Source of the DNA: Punica granatum
Taxonomy: Eukaryota; Streptophyta; Magnoliopsida; Myrtales; Lythraceae
Length of the DNA stretch: 64,000 nt
Reading direction: 5' to 3'
Assembly (NCBI RefSeq): GCF_007655135.1
Contig: NC_045129.1
Coordinates: 6,944,001-7,008,000, forward strand
The notes beneath the pieces are model-generated. The model was not told where the DNA came from, ran no database searches, and worked only from the letters and a program-made list of their open reading frames with translations. This document shows positions 48,503 through 59,520 of this stretch, piece by piece. A program made the position numbers and the translations under genes. Each line of letters starts with the position of its first letter. Position 1 is the first letter of the stretch.

Positions 48503-49966
48503 CTATTTTTTGGTTGGTTCTTCTAGCAGCCTGGCCTTACAATCCTCCCTTAGTTTCCAAAGACATTCGTATGAAGAGCCGCCTTTGCACAAGGCCTCTT
48601 GTGAACTCTTCTGGAGCTCCTTCACCTTCTTCCTAGCGGCATTGCCTTCTTCGTCGACCATGATTCTCCTCACCAAGCATCGAATCTCCTCCCTTCCAAC
48701 CGTCTTCTTCGAAGGCAGCACCTTCGGGCAGATGGCCACCCCGATCTCTTCTGCTAGCAACGTCGCGTTCATCCTCTGCTCAGCGTACAACGGCCAAGCT
48801 ATCATGGGCACCCCGTTCACAATGCTCTCCAAGGTTGAGCTCCAGCCACAGTGAGACAGGAACCCTCCGACCGCCCGGTGGGCTAGGATGTTTACCTGCG
48901 GGGCCCAGTGTGGAATTAGTAGCCCGATTCCCTGGGTGCGCCCGACGAACCCGTCTGGTAGGAAACTCAACATGTCTGTCGATCCATTTCCTGAGTCGAA
49001 GAATGACCCGTCGCCGGATTTTATGGTAGGTGCGCGCAATACCCAGATAAATCTTTGTCGACTCAACTCCAATCCCCAAGCCAGCTCAGTCAACTGATCC
49101 GCCGACAGGGTTCCGCCACTCCCGAACGACACAAAGATTACTGACTCACTCGGCTGCCTATCAAGCCAGTCGAATAGCTCACGAGTATTGGGACCGACTG
49201 GTTCAAGAGGCCTGATTAACGGCCCAACCGGGTATATTGGCACTCTAGCAATCCGGCCCAATAGCCGTTCATCTCTCAGCGCTGCGAGCGTCTGGGGTTG
49301 CAAATCCTCCCAGATATTCAACAAAATCCCATCTCCCATTGGCAACTCGGTCGCCATCCTGAGGTACTCGCGATACTGCTGATTGGAACGATCAAGCATG
49401 GGGTCGACCACGTCCTCAGGACGAACCACTCTGCAACCGGGGATCTCCAATGGCATGGGTTGGTCCACATATTCCCCCTCCACCAACTTATCCAAAGTTG
49501 GACTGTATAACTTCAAAGCCAAGAACCATGCATTGCTCGCTACGTACACAAACTTAGGGATCCTCAATTCATCCCCTATGATGAAATGCTCAGTCGAAAA
49601 CAAATCGAGTATGAGCACGTCCGGACAAACTGCTAGGGCAGATAGCGCCGCCTTGAAAGCAGGCCGGGCCTCGCGCATCATCACACACAGCCTGGCGACG
49701 ACTGTGGCGTCAGGGTCCACGAGGCCCGAGATGTCCACCGGTGGCAGCTGGATGAGGTCGAAGAGTTTTGGGTTCATCATGGCGGCTTCAATGATCTTGG
49801 ACTCAGAGGCGGGGAGCTGGGAGGCGGCACCGGCCACGAAGACGGTGACGTAGAAGCTATGGTGAGCAACCAGACGCTTTCCAAGCTCGATGATCGGGAT
49901 GATGTGGCCCATCCCGGGGCTCGACAGGAGGACAGCATGCAGCTTTCTGCTTTCCGGAGTTTCCAT
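48503..49966 (-). CDS. UDP-glycosyltransferase, UGT72-like (UGT3)
   Basis: Intronless gene for a 487-residue family-1 UGT, close paralogue of UGT2. The start METPESRKLH at 49966 is preferred. The in-frame ATG at 50038 reads through a TA/CA microsatellite and gives an unlikely MCVYVYVYII leader. Catalytic His is H21 (SSPGMGH), Asp partner D121 (LILDLF). The PSPG box runs W354 to Q397 with HCGWSS and a terminal Gln, pointing to UDP-glucose. The UGT72-type linker WLDRQPSESVIFVSFGSGGT is present. The expected role is glucosylation of a phenolic acceptor in the cytosol; the substrate is unknown. It ends EEPTKK, shorter than UGT2. Differences from UGT2 cluster in the acceptor half (for example VCPDVLIL for VRPDVLIV, KLYSPTLDK for TLFCQTLDK), so acceptor preference may have diverged. 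Confidence 0.93.
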   Translation of the reverse strand: METPESRKLHAVLLSSPGMGHIIPIIELGKRLVAHHSFYVTVFVAGAASQLPASESKIIEAAMMNPKLFDLIQLPPVDISGLVDPDATVVARLCVMMREARPAFKAALSALAVCPDVLILDLFSTEHFIIGDELRIPKFVYVASNAWFLALKLYSPTLDKLVEGEYVDQPMPLEIPGCRVVRPEDVVDPMLDRSNQQYREYLRMATELPMGDGILLNIWEDLQPQTLAALRDERLLGRIARVPIYPVGPLIRPLEPVGPNTRELFDWLDRQPSESVIFVSFGSGGTLSADQLTELAWGLELSRQRFIWVLRAPTIKSGDGSFFDSGNGSTDMLSFLPDGFVGRTQGIGLLIPHWAPQVNILAHRAVGGFLSHCGWSSTLESIVNGVPMIAWPLYAEQRMNATLLAEEIGVAICPKVLPSKKTVGREEIRCLVRRIMVDEEGNAARKKVKELQKSSQEALCKGGSSYECLWKLREDCKARLLEEPTKK

Positions 49967-50010
49967 CTGGGAAGGAGAAACAGTCTTTGAGAAAGAAAGA
50001 AATGGAGAGA

Positions 50011-50020
50011 TGATATATAC
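50011..50020 (-). promoter_or_regulatory. Putative TATA region of UGT3
   Basis: The minus strand reads GTATATATCA about 45-50 bp before the chosen ATG, at almost the same spacing as the UGT2 TATA box. It merges into a TA/CA microsatellite (about 50015-50049), so the exact element is uncertain. Confidence 0.4.
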
Positions 50021-50187
50021 ATATACATACACACACATATATATATATAGCTAAAAGATTGGGGAAGTCCTAAAACTGGGGGGAAGTTACTAAAGTATAA
50101 TTTGGCTCAACTAAGTCCTAAACTTTTAGTCCGTTAAACATTTTTAGTCTGGCCCCAGTGATGGCCCATATTTTAAAAGACTTCAGC

Positions 50188-50724
50188 TGTTATGAGAAAA
50201 TAATATTTCTATGATATAGTTTTCCTTAATTAGATATTATTTCCTATATTAGCTTGAGTCAGCAATCTTAAGTTTCCTATTTCAGATTATTGCATGACTC
50301 TATTTTAGGAAAGTAATCTAGAAGATATCAGATATTAGTTTCCTATATTATTAGGTGTCAGTTTCCTATTCTAGAGTCAATAGAGGTGTATTCTCTCTAT
50401 ATAAATATGCACCTTATTGTAAGAGAAGAACACAGACTTTGATGAATATTTGAATGAAATTGCCTAGAGCGTTTCCTCTATTTTCTTATCTAAACAAGTC
50501 CTTTGTTTAGTGGCGAAAACCCCGATTCTTATCGTTCATCCTTGAGCGTGGCGAATCAACCCGACTTTTCTTACTCGTGACGAGTCATCTTATCGAGTGA
50601 GTTTTGTTGGTTCTACCCTCCACCCTTCTTTCTTATCAAATTCTGGTTCGTGAGCCTATCACACACCTTCTCATTCAACCCGTTAATTTGCCCTTCTTCG
50701 ATCATGTTATTTCTCTCATCAACA
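50188..50724 (+). mobile_element. Probable solo LTR or LTR fragment
   Basis: The segment starts TGTTATGAGAAAATAATATT and ends CTCTCATCAACA, giving short inverted ends TGTT..../....AACA. It has a TATA box with spacing typical of a U3/R promoter (CTATATAAATATGCACC near 50397) and then a leader-like stretch with GAAGAACACAGACTTTGATG. No flanking 5-bp duplication is evident (TCAGC versus ATTGC) and no internal region follows. It lies just upstream of the UGT3 promoter. Confidence 0.45.
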
Positions 50725-51369
50725 ATTGCATGCCCGAGAAGTGAATAGAACGTCCTTGAAGACAGTTATGGCCCATGCTAGAGGAAAATTTATTTCCAGT
50801 ATGATTCTTTTTATGTACATAAAATTAACTTTCCATGAATTAATTGAGAAGTAAGGGTTAGATGTTTTCATTAAGTGTCGAATTGCGGAATATATTTCTC
50901 TATATTCTAGGAATTCTGGAAAATTATTGAATTGATTTGAAAGGTAGAGATATTTGTCATATATATGAGTCTTCAAATATTTGCAAACCACATTGTCTTT
51001 TGCTTTTTCATTTCGATGATACTATTTATTTTCGGATCCATATTATCTTCATATCGAGGTAGATCTTATATTCTGTGTTTTGGAGCTGGCGAAAGTGGCT
51101 TCAATTTTGGCACCGTCATGTAATGCTAGTTAAGAAAAAAAAGAAAGTTTTGTGTATATAATAGTTATGCACGTGCAAGGAGTAGGCGAAATTTTCTTTT
51201 CTAATCCTTATATTTTAATAATCAGTCGATTGCTCTATGTATATATATATATATATATATATATGTACGTTGTGTCTTTCTTCTTGGATAATAATTTATG
51301 CAACATACTTATATACATACACGCGTGAAGTATGTCGTCCTTCTACTATTTTCACAAGTAAAACTCGGG
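50725..51369. other. Intergenic DNA
   Basis: No gene recognised. A TA microsatellite lies at about 51239-51264. Confidence 0.4.
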
Positions 51370-51520
51370 GTGCAGTGCAGTAATGCACGTCTTAGTTTGA
51401 TAATCAAAAGATTTCAAGTTGAATACTTGTTCTGAAACTTTTAGTGTTCATTTTTTAACAATTAAGATTGATACTTAATTATACTATATTTATGAGTCTT
51501 TTTTATAATTGAAAAAAATT
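51370..51520 (+). repeat. SINE-like repeat, family S1
   Basis: Degenerate copy: head TGCAGTGCAGTAATGCACG, then AATCAAAAGATTTCAAGTTG, body AACAATTAAGATTGATAC and ATTATACTATATTTATGAG, and tail TTATAATTGAAAAAAA. Confidence 0.55.
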
Positions 51521-51940
51521 TCATTTATTTTAATAAAGTATTTTTTTGAATTTGCTATTATGGTTACGCAGATTTTTTATTTTATTTTTCCCTATTTCTA
51601 AATTTTCTGGATACATTGTGAGAAGCATGCTATTTCTTGAGGACAAATTGTTTAAATGAATATTACTTATGAGCCATGAGGGGCTCTTCGAATTTCGCTT
51701 ACGGAAAAAAATCTGATTTTAAACCGATTTAAATTCAATTCGCCAAAATAGAAAAGGACATGTCATTTGATTCTACTTCTCTGTCCACGATATCAATTTA
51801 AAGATAATAGTTTAAATTAGCCAAAATATTTCATACATTTCAAAAAACTCATATTTGCTTACATTTTATCTGCTTAAGAATTTTGTCTTTTCACGCTCTA
51901 AGTTAGGTCAAATCAAGAAAAAAAAATGTTTAAAATCATC

Positions 51941-52118
51941 ATGTATTGGTTCAAGCAGTTCGATACTTATTCTCATTAAGTAGGTCTCGGATTCGAGACT
52001 CGTGAATGAAGAAAAATTATATTGGAAAAGGTTTGTTTATTTAGTGGACTGACTCGACTTGAATTGGATTAGTTAGAACCTTTTAAGCTTTTAGATAATA
52101 AGGTACGTACTAAAAAGA
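51941..52118 (+). repeat. SINE-like repeat, family S2
   Basis: One of the best-preserved S2 copies: ATTGGTTCAAGCAGTTCG, TCTCATTAAGTAGGTCTCGG, the B-box-like GGATTCGAGACTC, then TTTAGTGGACTGACTCGACT, AATTGGATTAGTTAG and GGTACGTACTAAAAAGAAA. Confidence 0.65.
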
Positions 52119-52364
52119 AAGTTTAAAAGAATTTTGCCTAAAAAAAAGTTTAAAAATTGAAAGAAGAAAGAAAAGAATTGTTAATTCACCAAAAAAAAAA
52201 CAGAATTTTATGTTGAAAATTTGAAGGAAAAAAAAGAGTTATCCATCAAATCTCATCTGGCCTATCTCCTACTATAATTGCCTCAAAAGGTCCAATAATG
52301 TATGTATGTCGGATTTTCTGAACCAAATCCCACCCTACACTATAGTTTTTTTACTCCTGTCAAA

Positions 52365-52411
<47 letters not shown>
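52365..52411. repeat. (TC)n(AC)n microsatellite
   Basis: About thirteen TC units followed by about ten AC units. Confidence 0.95.
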
Positions 52412-52555
52412 TTCTAAGGTGAATCTTTTACATTTGAAAATCGATACATTAAATACAGTTGAGCAAGCCACTGCTACATCCATTTCATTAGCGATTGATG
52501 ATCTACCTCGTCAACTAAGACTAAGAATATCTCGCGATTTAAAGAAATAAAAACC

Positions 52556-53035
52556 GCCTCTCACGGCTTCTTTAATCAGTTCAGGCTTTTGGACTTTGAA
52601 AAATTAAAGAAATGAAAACCGCAGCAGGCATAGCTACCGCGCAAGAACTATATCAAAGATTATTGGTCCCTTTTTCTGGTCTCTTTCAACAGCATCTTAC
52701 CATAGACAATACAATAAAATTGATATGACAGTTACATCAGATCGAAAATGATCCTGGATGAAACGTAGAACTTTCCAATCCAATAGGTAATTTACATGGG
52801 AATTCAATCTCATCTCGACAACTCCATTAATCAATATACATGTATATACCAGCGGGCATGAAAGGAGGATTGAGCTAATTGTACACGGAACTATAGTGGT
52901 CTCCCTGTCGAGTGCTTATTTCATAATGTCTGTTGATATTAATCGAAATGATTAAGATGAATGAATTATTGATATTCAACGCACTATTGTTATTATTTTA
53001 ACTATTTCACTTCTAGATAATTTCTCCCAAGTCTG
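52556..53035 (-). repeat. Long inverted repeat, right copy (partner 43469-43950)
   Basis: Reverse-complement match to the left copy, ending at CCCAAGTCT. At its inner end a short local repeat of AAAGAAATRAAAACCGC occurs at about 52541 and 52606. Confidence 0.85.
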
Positions 53036-54243
53036 ATTACGTACTCGCAACTACTCTGTCAATTTCTTTTAAGAGATAAAGCACACTGTTCACTTGGACT
53101 TATCTCTGGAGATGGTCGTTTATAGAAGAATAATAAGTAGCTCAAAGTAATTTTGCAAATTGGAAATTGGGTCACTTACTTTCATCCATATTCTACTTCG
53201 ATTCCCTTATGTTATCATCATAAACTACATTCTAATGAGCCAACCGTGATGTTATTTTTAAGTTCAACTGATATGATCAATCAAGTTATATTAGGAGACG
53301 GGGAAGGAAAAGGGGCATGGGGTGGAATCTAGCCCAAAACCCTAAGCAACGGAGTCGTGTCATTGTACTGATTCTGCGCGAGCTCAAAATATAACTCCTT
53401 GATATAATTGCAGAGAATATTATAATAATCGTCCATGCCCTAAAGTGGTCCACTTTAGATAGAAAACCTTCTTTCCGGTCGAGTGATTTTGCAAATCCTC
53501 TCCTCCTTGAATATAATATAATTGGAATTTCATAAGTTACCTTATGTTTAAACTTTCAAAATGAGATGTACATGCAGGGCAATGTCTTAGAATTATTAAG
53601 CTGCAGTACCAACATGACTTGGTGTAGGTGTTTTAACACCTTTTTTTTTTTAATGATTGTCTCGAGTTCAAAATTTCTGAAGGAAAAAAAATTCATAATT
53701 TGAAGAGTCTTATTTCTTAATGGGCTGACCTGGAACCTGAATCAGTTGTGTTCTATTGGACTTTCATATATTCGGAGAGCAATGATCATGCAAATTGGAT
53801 GATTGGCTATAAGTGCTCGTTGCAGTTATTTCTGGCAATCACACTTTTTCGCCCTTTCCTCCTTCCGGCGTGAGATGTCGGCTTCGCTATGACGATTTCA
53901 TAGGACTTCCTTAGCAATGTTATTGTGTTTCTTAATTTCCTTAGGCTTGAGTCTCATTTTCCAAAAAAAAAAAACAAGAAAAAAAAATTTGGTGTACGAT
54001 TGGAAGGTTAAAAACCTAAAAGTCAAATTTTTCAATATAAAATTTCGATGAGTTTGAGTTAATTACCAGTAAAAACCTATTAATAAATGACATTGAGGTC
54101 GCGTGGATGTTCTTCTTTGGTCTTGCGGAAAGGGGTTAATTTACTCCAATTAATATCATGACCGGAAAAAGAAAAACCTATTGAGTTCAATTGATTACCA
54201 ATAAAAACCTATTAATAAATTGTGAGACATATATCAAAAAAAG
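53036..54243. other. Intergenic DNA
   Basis: An S2-like body and tail fragment occurs at about 53656-53775 (TTTCTTAATGGGCTGACC, then GTTCTATTGGACTTTC). Otherwise I see no gene or delimited element. Confidence 0.4.
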
Positions 54244-54389
54244 GTATAGCGTAGTGCTCTCATCTGTCGATCTAGAGGTCGCATATTCGATATCTAGTGG
54301 AACTATCGATATCCCTTTATTAGCTATTTAAAAATTTTCTTTTATTGTATTAGGCCTTAGGCCTCCTTTGTCACAGAGAAAAAAAAAAT
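54244..54389 (+). repeat. SINE-like repeat, family S1
   Basis: Well-preserved copy: GTATAGCGTAGTGCTCTCAT, AGAGGTCGCATATTCGATAT (B-box region), TCCCTTTATTAGCTATTTA, TTTTATTGTATTAGGCC, GGCCTCCTTTGTCACAGAG, then poly-A. Confidence 0.65.
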
Positions 54390-54390
54390 T

Positions 54391-54490
54391 GTGAGATATA
54401 ACATCAAAGGGTTACTCTCCCTTTCAACAAATATTACGTATAAGACTCGAACTTATATTCTCCTTTTGATGGGTTGAAATTGCTTGCAGA
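54391..54490 (-). repeat. SINE-like repeat, family S3, partial
   Basis: Plus-strand AAAGGGTTACTCTCCCTTTC, CAACAAATATTACG, GACTCGAACTTATATTCTCC and TTTTGATGGG match the head half of the S3 copies at 22271 and 30655; the tail is missing. Confidence 0.5.
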
Positions 54491-54814
54491 AGAAGAAAAA
54501 TAAAATAACTATTAGTAAAATGGCATTGATGCCTCGCGAATGTTTTTCGTCTTTGGTTTTCTTTTGCTTTCTTGTTTTTCGTCTTGGTGTTCTTCTTAAA
54601 AAAGAAAGATTAGGTGAAAGGGATTAATTAAATTCAAGCAATATTATCACAGGAAAAATAAATAAGGGGTTGTGCCAGAAAGTCTCTATTTTATGAATCC
54701 AACCTCGAATTGAAGGACGTTCAGCTCCGAGACAAAGCTGGCCTACCGGGGTCCAAATGTGGTCCAATTGATTGGTTTTGGATCTTAGAGCTGGACCCTG
54801 CAGGATGCGGCCGG

Positions 54815-55215
54815 CTTTAAGAATACATTCGAATATCGGGCAGTGTGTCTGTGACCAGAAAGGTTTTAGTTGATGCCAGCATGCGCATATTAATCCATCT
54901 CTCTACCACACGTTGCACGAACCCAGCAAGTGGGTGTCCAACTCGCATATGTTAAGGAGACAGGGGTTGGTTTTACCCCTGTGATCCATCACCATCAGTC
55001 GTTTTCTGCCGTACGTCGTCGTTGTTTTTTCGCATGCTTCTTCATAGTTCTGTCGATTGGATTCCTTCAGAAGAACGATGAAGTTGGTCCGTCGGTTCAT
55101 GTTCGGAAAACCCAAGATGCGATTATTTAATTACAACTTACGCGGACATCTTCTAGATCAACATATTAAACAACACGTACTTGATATTATTTTCGGATCA
55201 TACTCCGAGTATGTA
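54815..55215. repeat. Duplicated unknown fragment, partner of 33905-34262
   Basis: It shares close identity with the piece fused to the UGT pseudogene, from GAATACATTCGAATATCGG to CCGAGTATGTATAAA. A minus-strand frame (54903-55115, MNRRTNFIVLLKESNRQNYE) is open here but interrupted in the partner, and I recognise no domain. Confidence 0.7.
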
Positions 55216-57557
55216 TAAATATATAAATATATATATATATATACACATACATATACCTTTATTATTAAAAGATGGAGGGCATTTGAAATCATTCTGCATG
55301 TGCCCTGACGTTAAACACGTTGATGTCAGCTCCATTAGCGGACTTGTTTGTTTTTCCAGAAAGATTACTTTGACTGAACACTTGAATATACACGAACCTA
55401 ATGATGCAAAATCTTTATATATATGCAGATGATATATATATATATAGAAAAAGAGAGTTTGCTGAAATACAATTCCAATATAAAAAAAATGATATAGACT
55501 CAATCGAGCAGAACTGGATTGAACTCGGGTAACCTATGTGTGCAACATGCCAATTCTAACATCAGTAAGACCATAGCGAGACGCGCAGAGCAATCGAGAT
55601 TTTTGTCCAGAAGACCATATGTGCATTTGATTCAAGGAAAAGGGGTGGCAAGTGCGCAAAATATTAGACCCTCTAGCAGTGACATTGCTTGGAAAGAATT
55701 GGGTATTAAACAAGTTCATTCCTAATGAGGCGATAGGTCGACAGTGTATCTCTTGTGCGAACAACTCTTAATTCTTCCCGATGTTCTGAAGATCGGTCTT
55801 GACTATGCCGGAGTGCTCCACGGTCATCTGATCTTCGGCTGAACTTCATCGTGAACCAGGTAAACTATTGTTTGAACTTGAGCTAGGCTCTAGCTTGGAC
55901 TAGGCCCATTATTGATCCCTTTTCTTTCTTGGACCTATATGTCTTCAACTCAGATTGGGCTCATCTTAATATTGAAGACACAAATCACGTCCAAGAATGA
56001 TGGGTTTGTTTTGCTGTATGTGGGCCCTTAAAATACTGGCTCCTCCTACAGGCAGAAGAACCATATGGAGCTTTATATCTCTTCACCATCCATTCTCCTT
56101 AGTCTTCTGAATATTTTCTTCCATCGATACCTAACAAAATGAACACTACTTGGATTCGTTCTCATCGAGCGATAACTCAAAAAGAAAATCAAAAACTCCA
56201 CCTCATCTTCTGCTGTCTAGTGTCCTTCGGATGTCACCAAAGACGGGGCTAGATCATCAATGCATGAAGGAAAGACATTAATCCTAGTTAACCGCTAATT
56301 TGGTATATTTCCGTGAGTGATACCAATGATGACTTGTCTAACTTTTGCGCGCATAACTGATGCGCCTTTTTCCACTCGACTTAGCGAAAAGTGCATTCCT
56401 TGAGACATCCTATTCATCTCAAGGGAAATTAAAAACTCCAATCCCATCCCATAAACATTAAAGCGGGAAGAACTTCACTCGACATGCCACGAAAAGGACT
56501 CTTTATCCCCCACATGGTAGGGAGAGGGGACCCCTAACCTTATGGGCTGCCCATCTTCCATCTTTGACCCACGAATTGGACAGGTTCTGCATCAGAGGGA
56601 CACACACAGAGACAACTCCCCTACACGAACGACCAATGAGAAACCAAACCACAGAAACACGACCCTTCCTCTCAAAGTTGACATCAAAAAAGAGGGGAAA
56701 ATGACCCTACAATGAGAAACGATGATGGAGTCTTGCATTTAAGCCATTCCCCCACCTCACAATCCCTTGGATTTTGTTTGGTGGTGTGCCCTTGGCAGTA
56801 CCTTGGACTTCTTGTACTCTAGTGAAGGTCACGCGTGCTCATTAATGGGGCTGAGAGGGAGAGATCACAGATGAGGAAGAACAGCTCCCAAGTGCCCAGA
56901 AGACTCCAAGTTTTGACAAGAGCCTTGTCGAGTTCTTGTTGGGCATGCTTGGATTGTGATTTGACCACCCATCCAGCCGGGACTGAAAATCTTCAAGTTT
57001 GACTAGAACTCGGCCCACAGTGGCTCGAGAGACAAGCCCTGCCGTATAATCACTGAACCAGATTTGGTTAACTTAGTCGGCATAGCAACTGATCTTAATA
57101 ATCAACCGTACTGCAATATTTCAGTTCTTACCAGCGGTAGTTCTTGTAAGTTCATTCGTCTCAATCCAAGATGGGGAAGTAGATAAATACATTACAGGAA
57201 TCAACAAATTCATGACAGTTCGAGAAACATGTAGAGGAGATTAATTAAGACCGTTAATCTCCAAATATCAACAGGTCTTGCACATACTCCCCCACCATCT
57301 AAAGCAATTACCATCGGAATTCTGAATCTTTATGCAGAGGCGTCGGATGCAACAGAAGTCTGCTCCAGGGGACAGCTACAACCGAAAAATTACTGTACAA
57401 ATGAGTGTAGGCAGAGGATCACGTAGAATGTAGTACTGGGGGTATCCCGCCAATGGCTCTCCAGGGCCGAAGAAATCTTCAGGAAATGAACCTTCATTGG
57501 CCATAAAAGGCTGGGAAATAATCATGAAGTCTTCTTCTCCTTTCACTGAGAATGTGA
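55216..57557. other. Intergenic DNA and 3' flank of BEH2
   Basis: A TA microsatellite and short repeats lie at about 55217-55260 and 55420-55446. The 55500-57300 stretch is of mixed composition with no long open frame or motif. The last 250 bp before 57558 probably include the BEH2 3' UTR. Confidence 0.4.
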
Positions 57558-59199
57558 CTAAGCTCGGGCCTTTCTGCTCCCGAGAGTGAGCTCGAGATCA
57601 TCGACTGCTATCTCGTGGATCCTCTCACCCTCCCAGGGGGTCACTCTCCTATTCCCAAACTCGAACTCTGATGCCCAGCTGAATCCTCCTCCGTTTCCCT
57701 CATGCGGGTCGTGGAGTGGCCCTGGTTGGCATGCAGGCTTCTTGATGAGGTTGAAAGTCGGAGAAGGTGGGGCTGCTCCAGCACCCTGGAAGCTCGTAAC
57801 CCAGCGGCCTGAGTCCACGGTAGAGGCATCGGACTCATCACATTCTGGGATTGTAGGAGGGGTCAGATTCCGGCGCCGGGTCGGGCTAGATGGGGCCGAG
57901 GCTGCAAAGGTCGGGTGGCGGGTGAATGAGTTCAGGTACCCGCACCCATTTGAGATGGACTCCCAGTCGGGCTTTCTCTTCGAGCCGCTCCTCGAGGTTG
58001 GGGAGGACAGGGGAGGAGTTACCGGGGCACTGTTGGAGATCCTCAGTGGAGGGAGGTTAGCGGGAATGGACGCGATGTTGCGGAGGAAAGGCAGGAGGTA
58101 AGTAGACGGGTTGTTCCCATCGAAACGGGATGGGCTGGGGAAGGATGAGGACGTCGGGCTTGCATGGTAGGACGGGACAGGGCTCGGGAAGGATGACGAC
58201 TGCGGGCTGGGTTGAATGGACGAGCATGTACTGATGTTTGTGGAAGCACCCACTAGTTCGGATGGCAGCGGTTTGCATCCCTGAATCAATATCAGAACTC
58301 GAGTCAGTTTAACCAGCAAATCTTTCAACTTTTCAAACACAACGTTGCAATCTAAGAATTCATTAGACTATGAAGTAACTGTGATAAATCCGTTGTCTTG
58401 GACAAGCAATGTCAGTCATGCATTTGAGGGAAAAAAGGCAAAATTCTCAGCCTGATCTGCTGAAAAGCAAAAGCAAGTGATCTTTTTGCAAGTCAGAGAT
58501 CATCCTGCAAATATTTGCAGCTACAAACGAAGATCAAACAGTCACTGTCTCCTACAAATCCAGAGAGATTTTAAAAACACCCACAAGAACATCTTTCATC
58601 TTCAGAAGTCAAAAGGAACAAAATCTGCAATTACCCCTCTTTTCCATTTTCAGCAGTCCGACAAGTTATCAGGCAATAGAAAATCGGAAACAAGAAAAGG
58701 CAAGTACTTGGTGAGTCTACGATATCCACAAGCGAATTCAAGATTCAGGCTGGCTCTCCGAACACAGATCATCTTTCTTAACGATTGCCGTCTTAGATCT
58801 TAAAGCTGAACATGACTCGAAAAGTCCAAGCTCATGGAACATGACAAACCCGACACCAGAAGTGGTCGAAGGAGCGTCAAAGAACGAGGAAACTGGGTCA
58901 ATAGAACAGGACAAGCAAAAAATCAAGAACGGGGGGATGGAGGGAGCAAGCAGAGAGACCTTGCGATAAGTGGTGCCGTCTTCCTCGACGACCCAGCCGG
59001 CCTCGTCGCAGAGGGCCTTGAGGACCTCATTGTTGTCGCAGTGCTTGGGGAGCTTGTAGTTCCCCTGAGCTCGGAGGCCGGAGTAGATCTTGGCGGCTAT
59101 GGCCCTCCTCCTCCTCTCCCTCCTCTTGTTGTTCTCCCTCTCCTTCCACGTCGGCAGCCTCCCTGACCCTCCTCCACCTCCACCTCCACCTCCCGCCAT
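57558..59199 (-). CDS. BEH2: BES1/BZR1-family transcription factor, BEH2-like (two exons)
   Basis: Spliced gene encoding about 320 residues, a nuclear regulator of brassinosteroid-responsive transcription. Exon 1 (59199-58960, 80 codons) starts MAGGGG and encodes the atypical bHLH DNA-binding domain [20 protein letters not shown] through [12 protein letters not shown] to DGTTYRK. Exon 2 (58280-57558, 240 codons plus stop) resumes GCKPLPS. The GT at 58959-58958 and AG at 58282-58281 fit exactly. Exon 2 has repeated Ser/Thr-Pro phosphorylation-site clusters for BIN2-type GSK3 kinases ([23 protein letters not shown]) and a 14-3-3 site [11 protein letters not shown]. It also has a PEST-like [19 protein letters not shown] and a C-terminal docking/EAR region [14 protein letters not shown]. 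Order and wording match Arabidopsis BEH2 best. An upstream in-frame ATG at 59265 adds 22 non-conserved residues and is not preferred. Confidence 0.93.
58281..58959 (-). other. BEH2 intron
   Basis: Single 679-bp intron in phase 0 between Lys80 (AAG) and Gly81 (GGA), the conserved intron position of BES1/BZR1 genes. The boundaries are GT...AG with ATTGATTCAG at the acceptor. Confidence 0.9.
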
Positions 59200-59350
59200 T
59201 GATGATTGCTCTCTCAGTCCCTTTCTCTTTCTCTCTCTATGGACTTCTACAGAGAGAGAGATCAAGAAAAAGGTTCCGCCTTACTTGTGAAATTGTTGGG
59301 AATGGGGGGTTTTACTTTGCTTTGCTTTGCTTTTTCTTTGGGGGGTGGGG

Positions 59351-59380
59351 ATTGGGATTGGGATTGGGATTGGGATTGGG
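59351..59380 (-). promoter_or_regulatory. Five tandem CCCAAT boxes upstream of BEH2
   Basis: Five perfect 6-bp units, read as CCCAAT on the BEH2 strand, about 150-180 bp before the start codon. CCAAT is the core recognised by NF-Y factors. They could lie in the proximal promoter or in the 5' leader, since the transcription start is unknown. Confidence 0.6.
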
Positions 59381-59517
59381 CACTGTTGGCTGCTTCACGA
59401 GGACAGTGCCCTCTTTCCCTTTTACTTTATTCAATTCAATTCATTTTCGAGTTTTTAGATGGCAAGAAAGAAAGAAAGAAAGAAAGAAAAGGGGAAATGT
59501 TGCATTTGATTAGATTC

Positions 59518-59520
<3 letters not shown>

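Noticed and set aside
48367..49853. Several plus-strand open frames opposite UGT3 (and similarly opposite UGT1 and UGT2)
   Set aside because: They are antisense shadows of conserved UGT codons, with no family similarity of their own.
10365..54389. S1-S3 heads as functional tRNA genes
   Set aside because: A- and B-box-like motifs are degenerate, no cloverleaf can be formed by eye, and each is followed by a repeat body and poly-A tail.
57586..58101. Plus-strand 171-residue open frame
   Set aside because: It is antisense to BEH2 exon 2, which explains its openness and composition.
58738..58959. Extension of the BEH2 exon 1 frame past TTYRK
   Set aside because: The family protein continues with GCKP, which is supplied by exon 2 after a canonical GT-AG intron.
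59351..59380. ATTGGG repeats as interstitial telomere sequence
   Set aside because: The plant telomere unit is TTTAGGG; this hexamer is different and only five units long.
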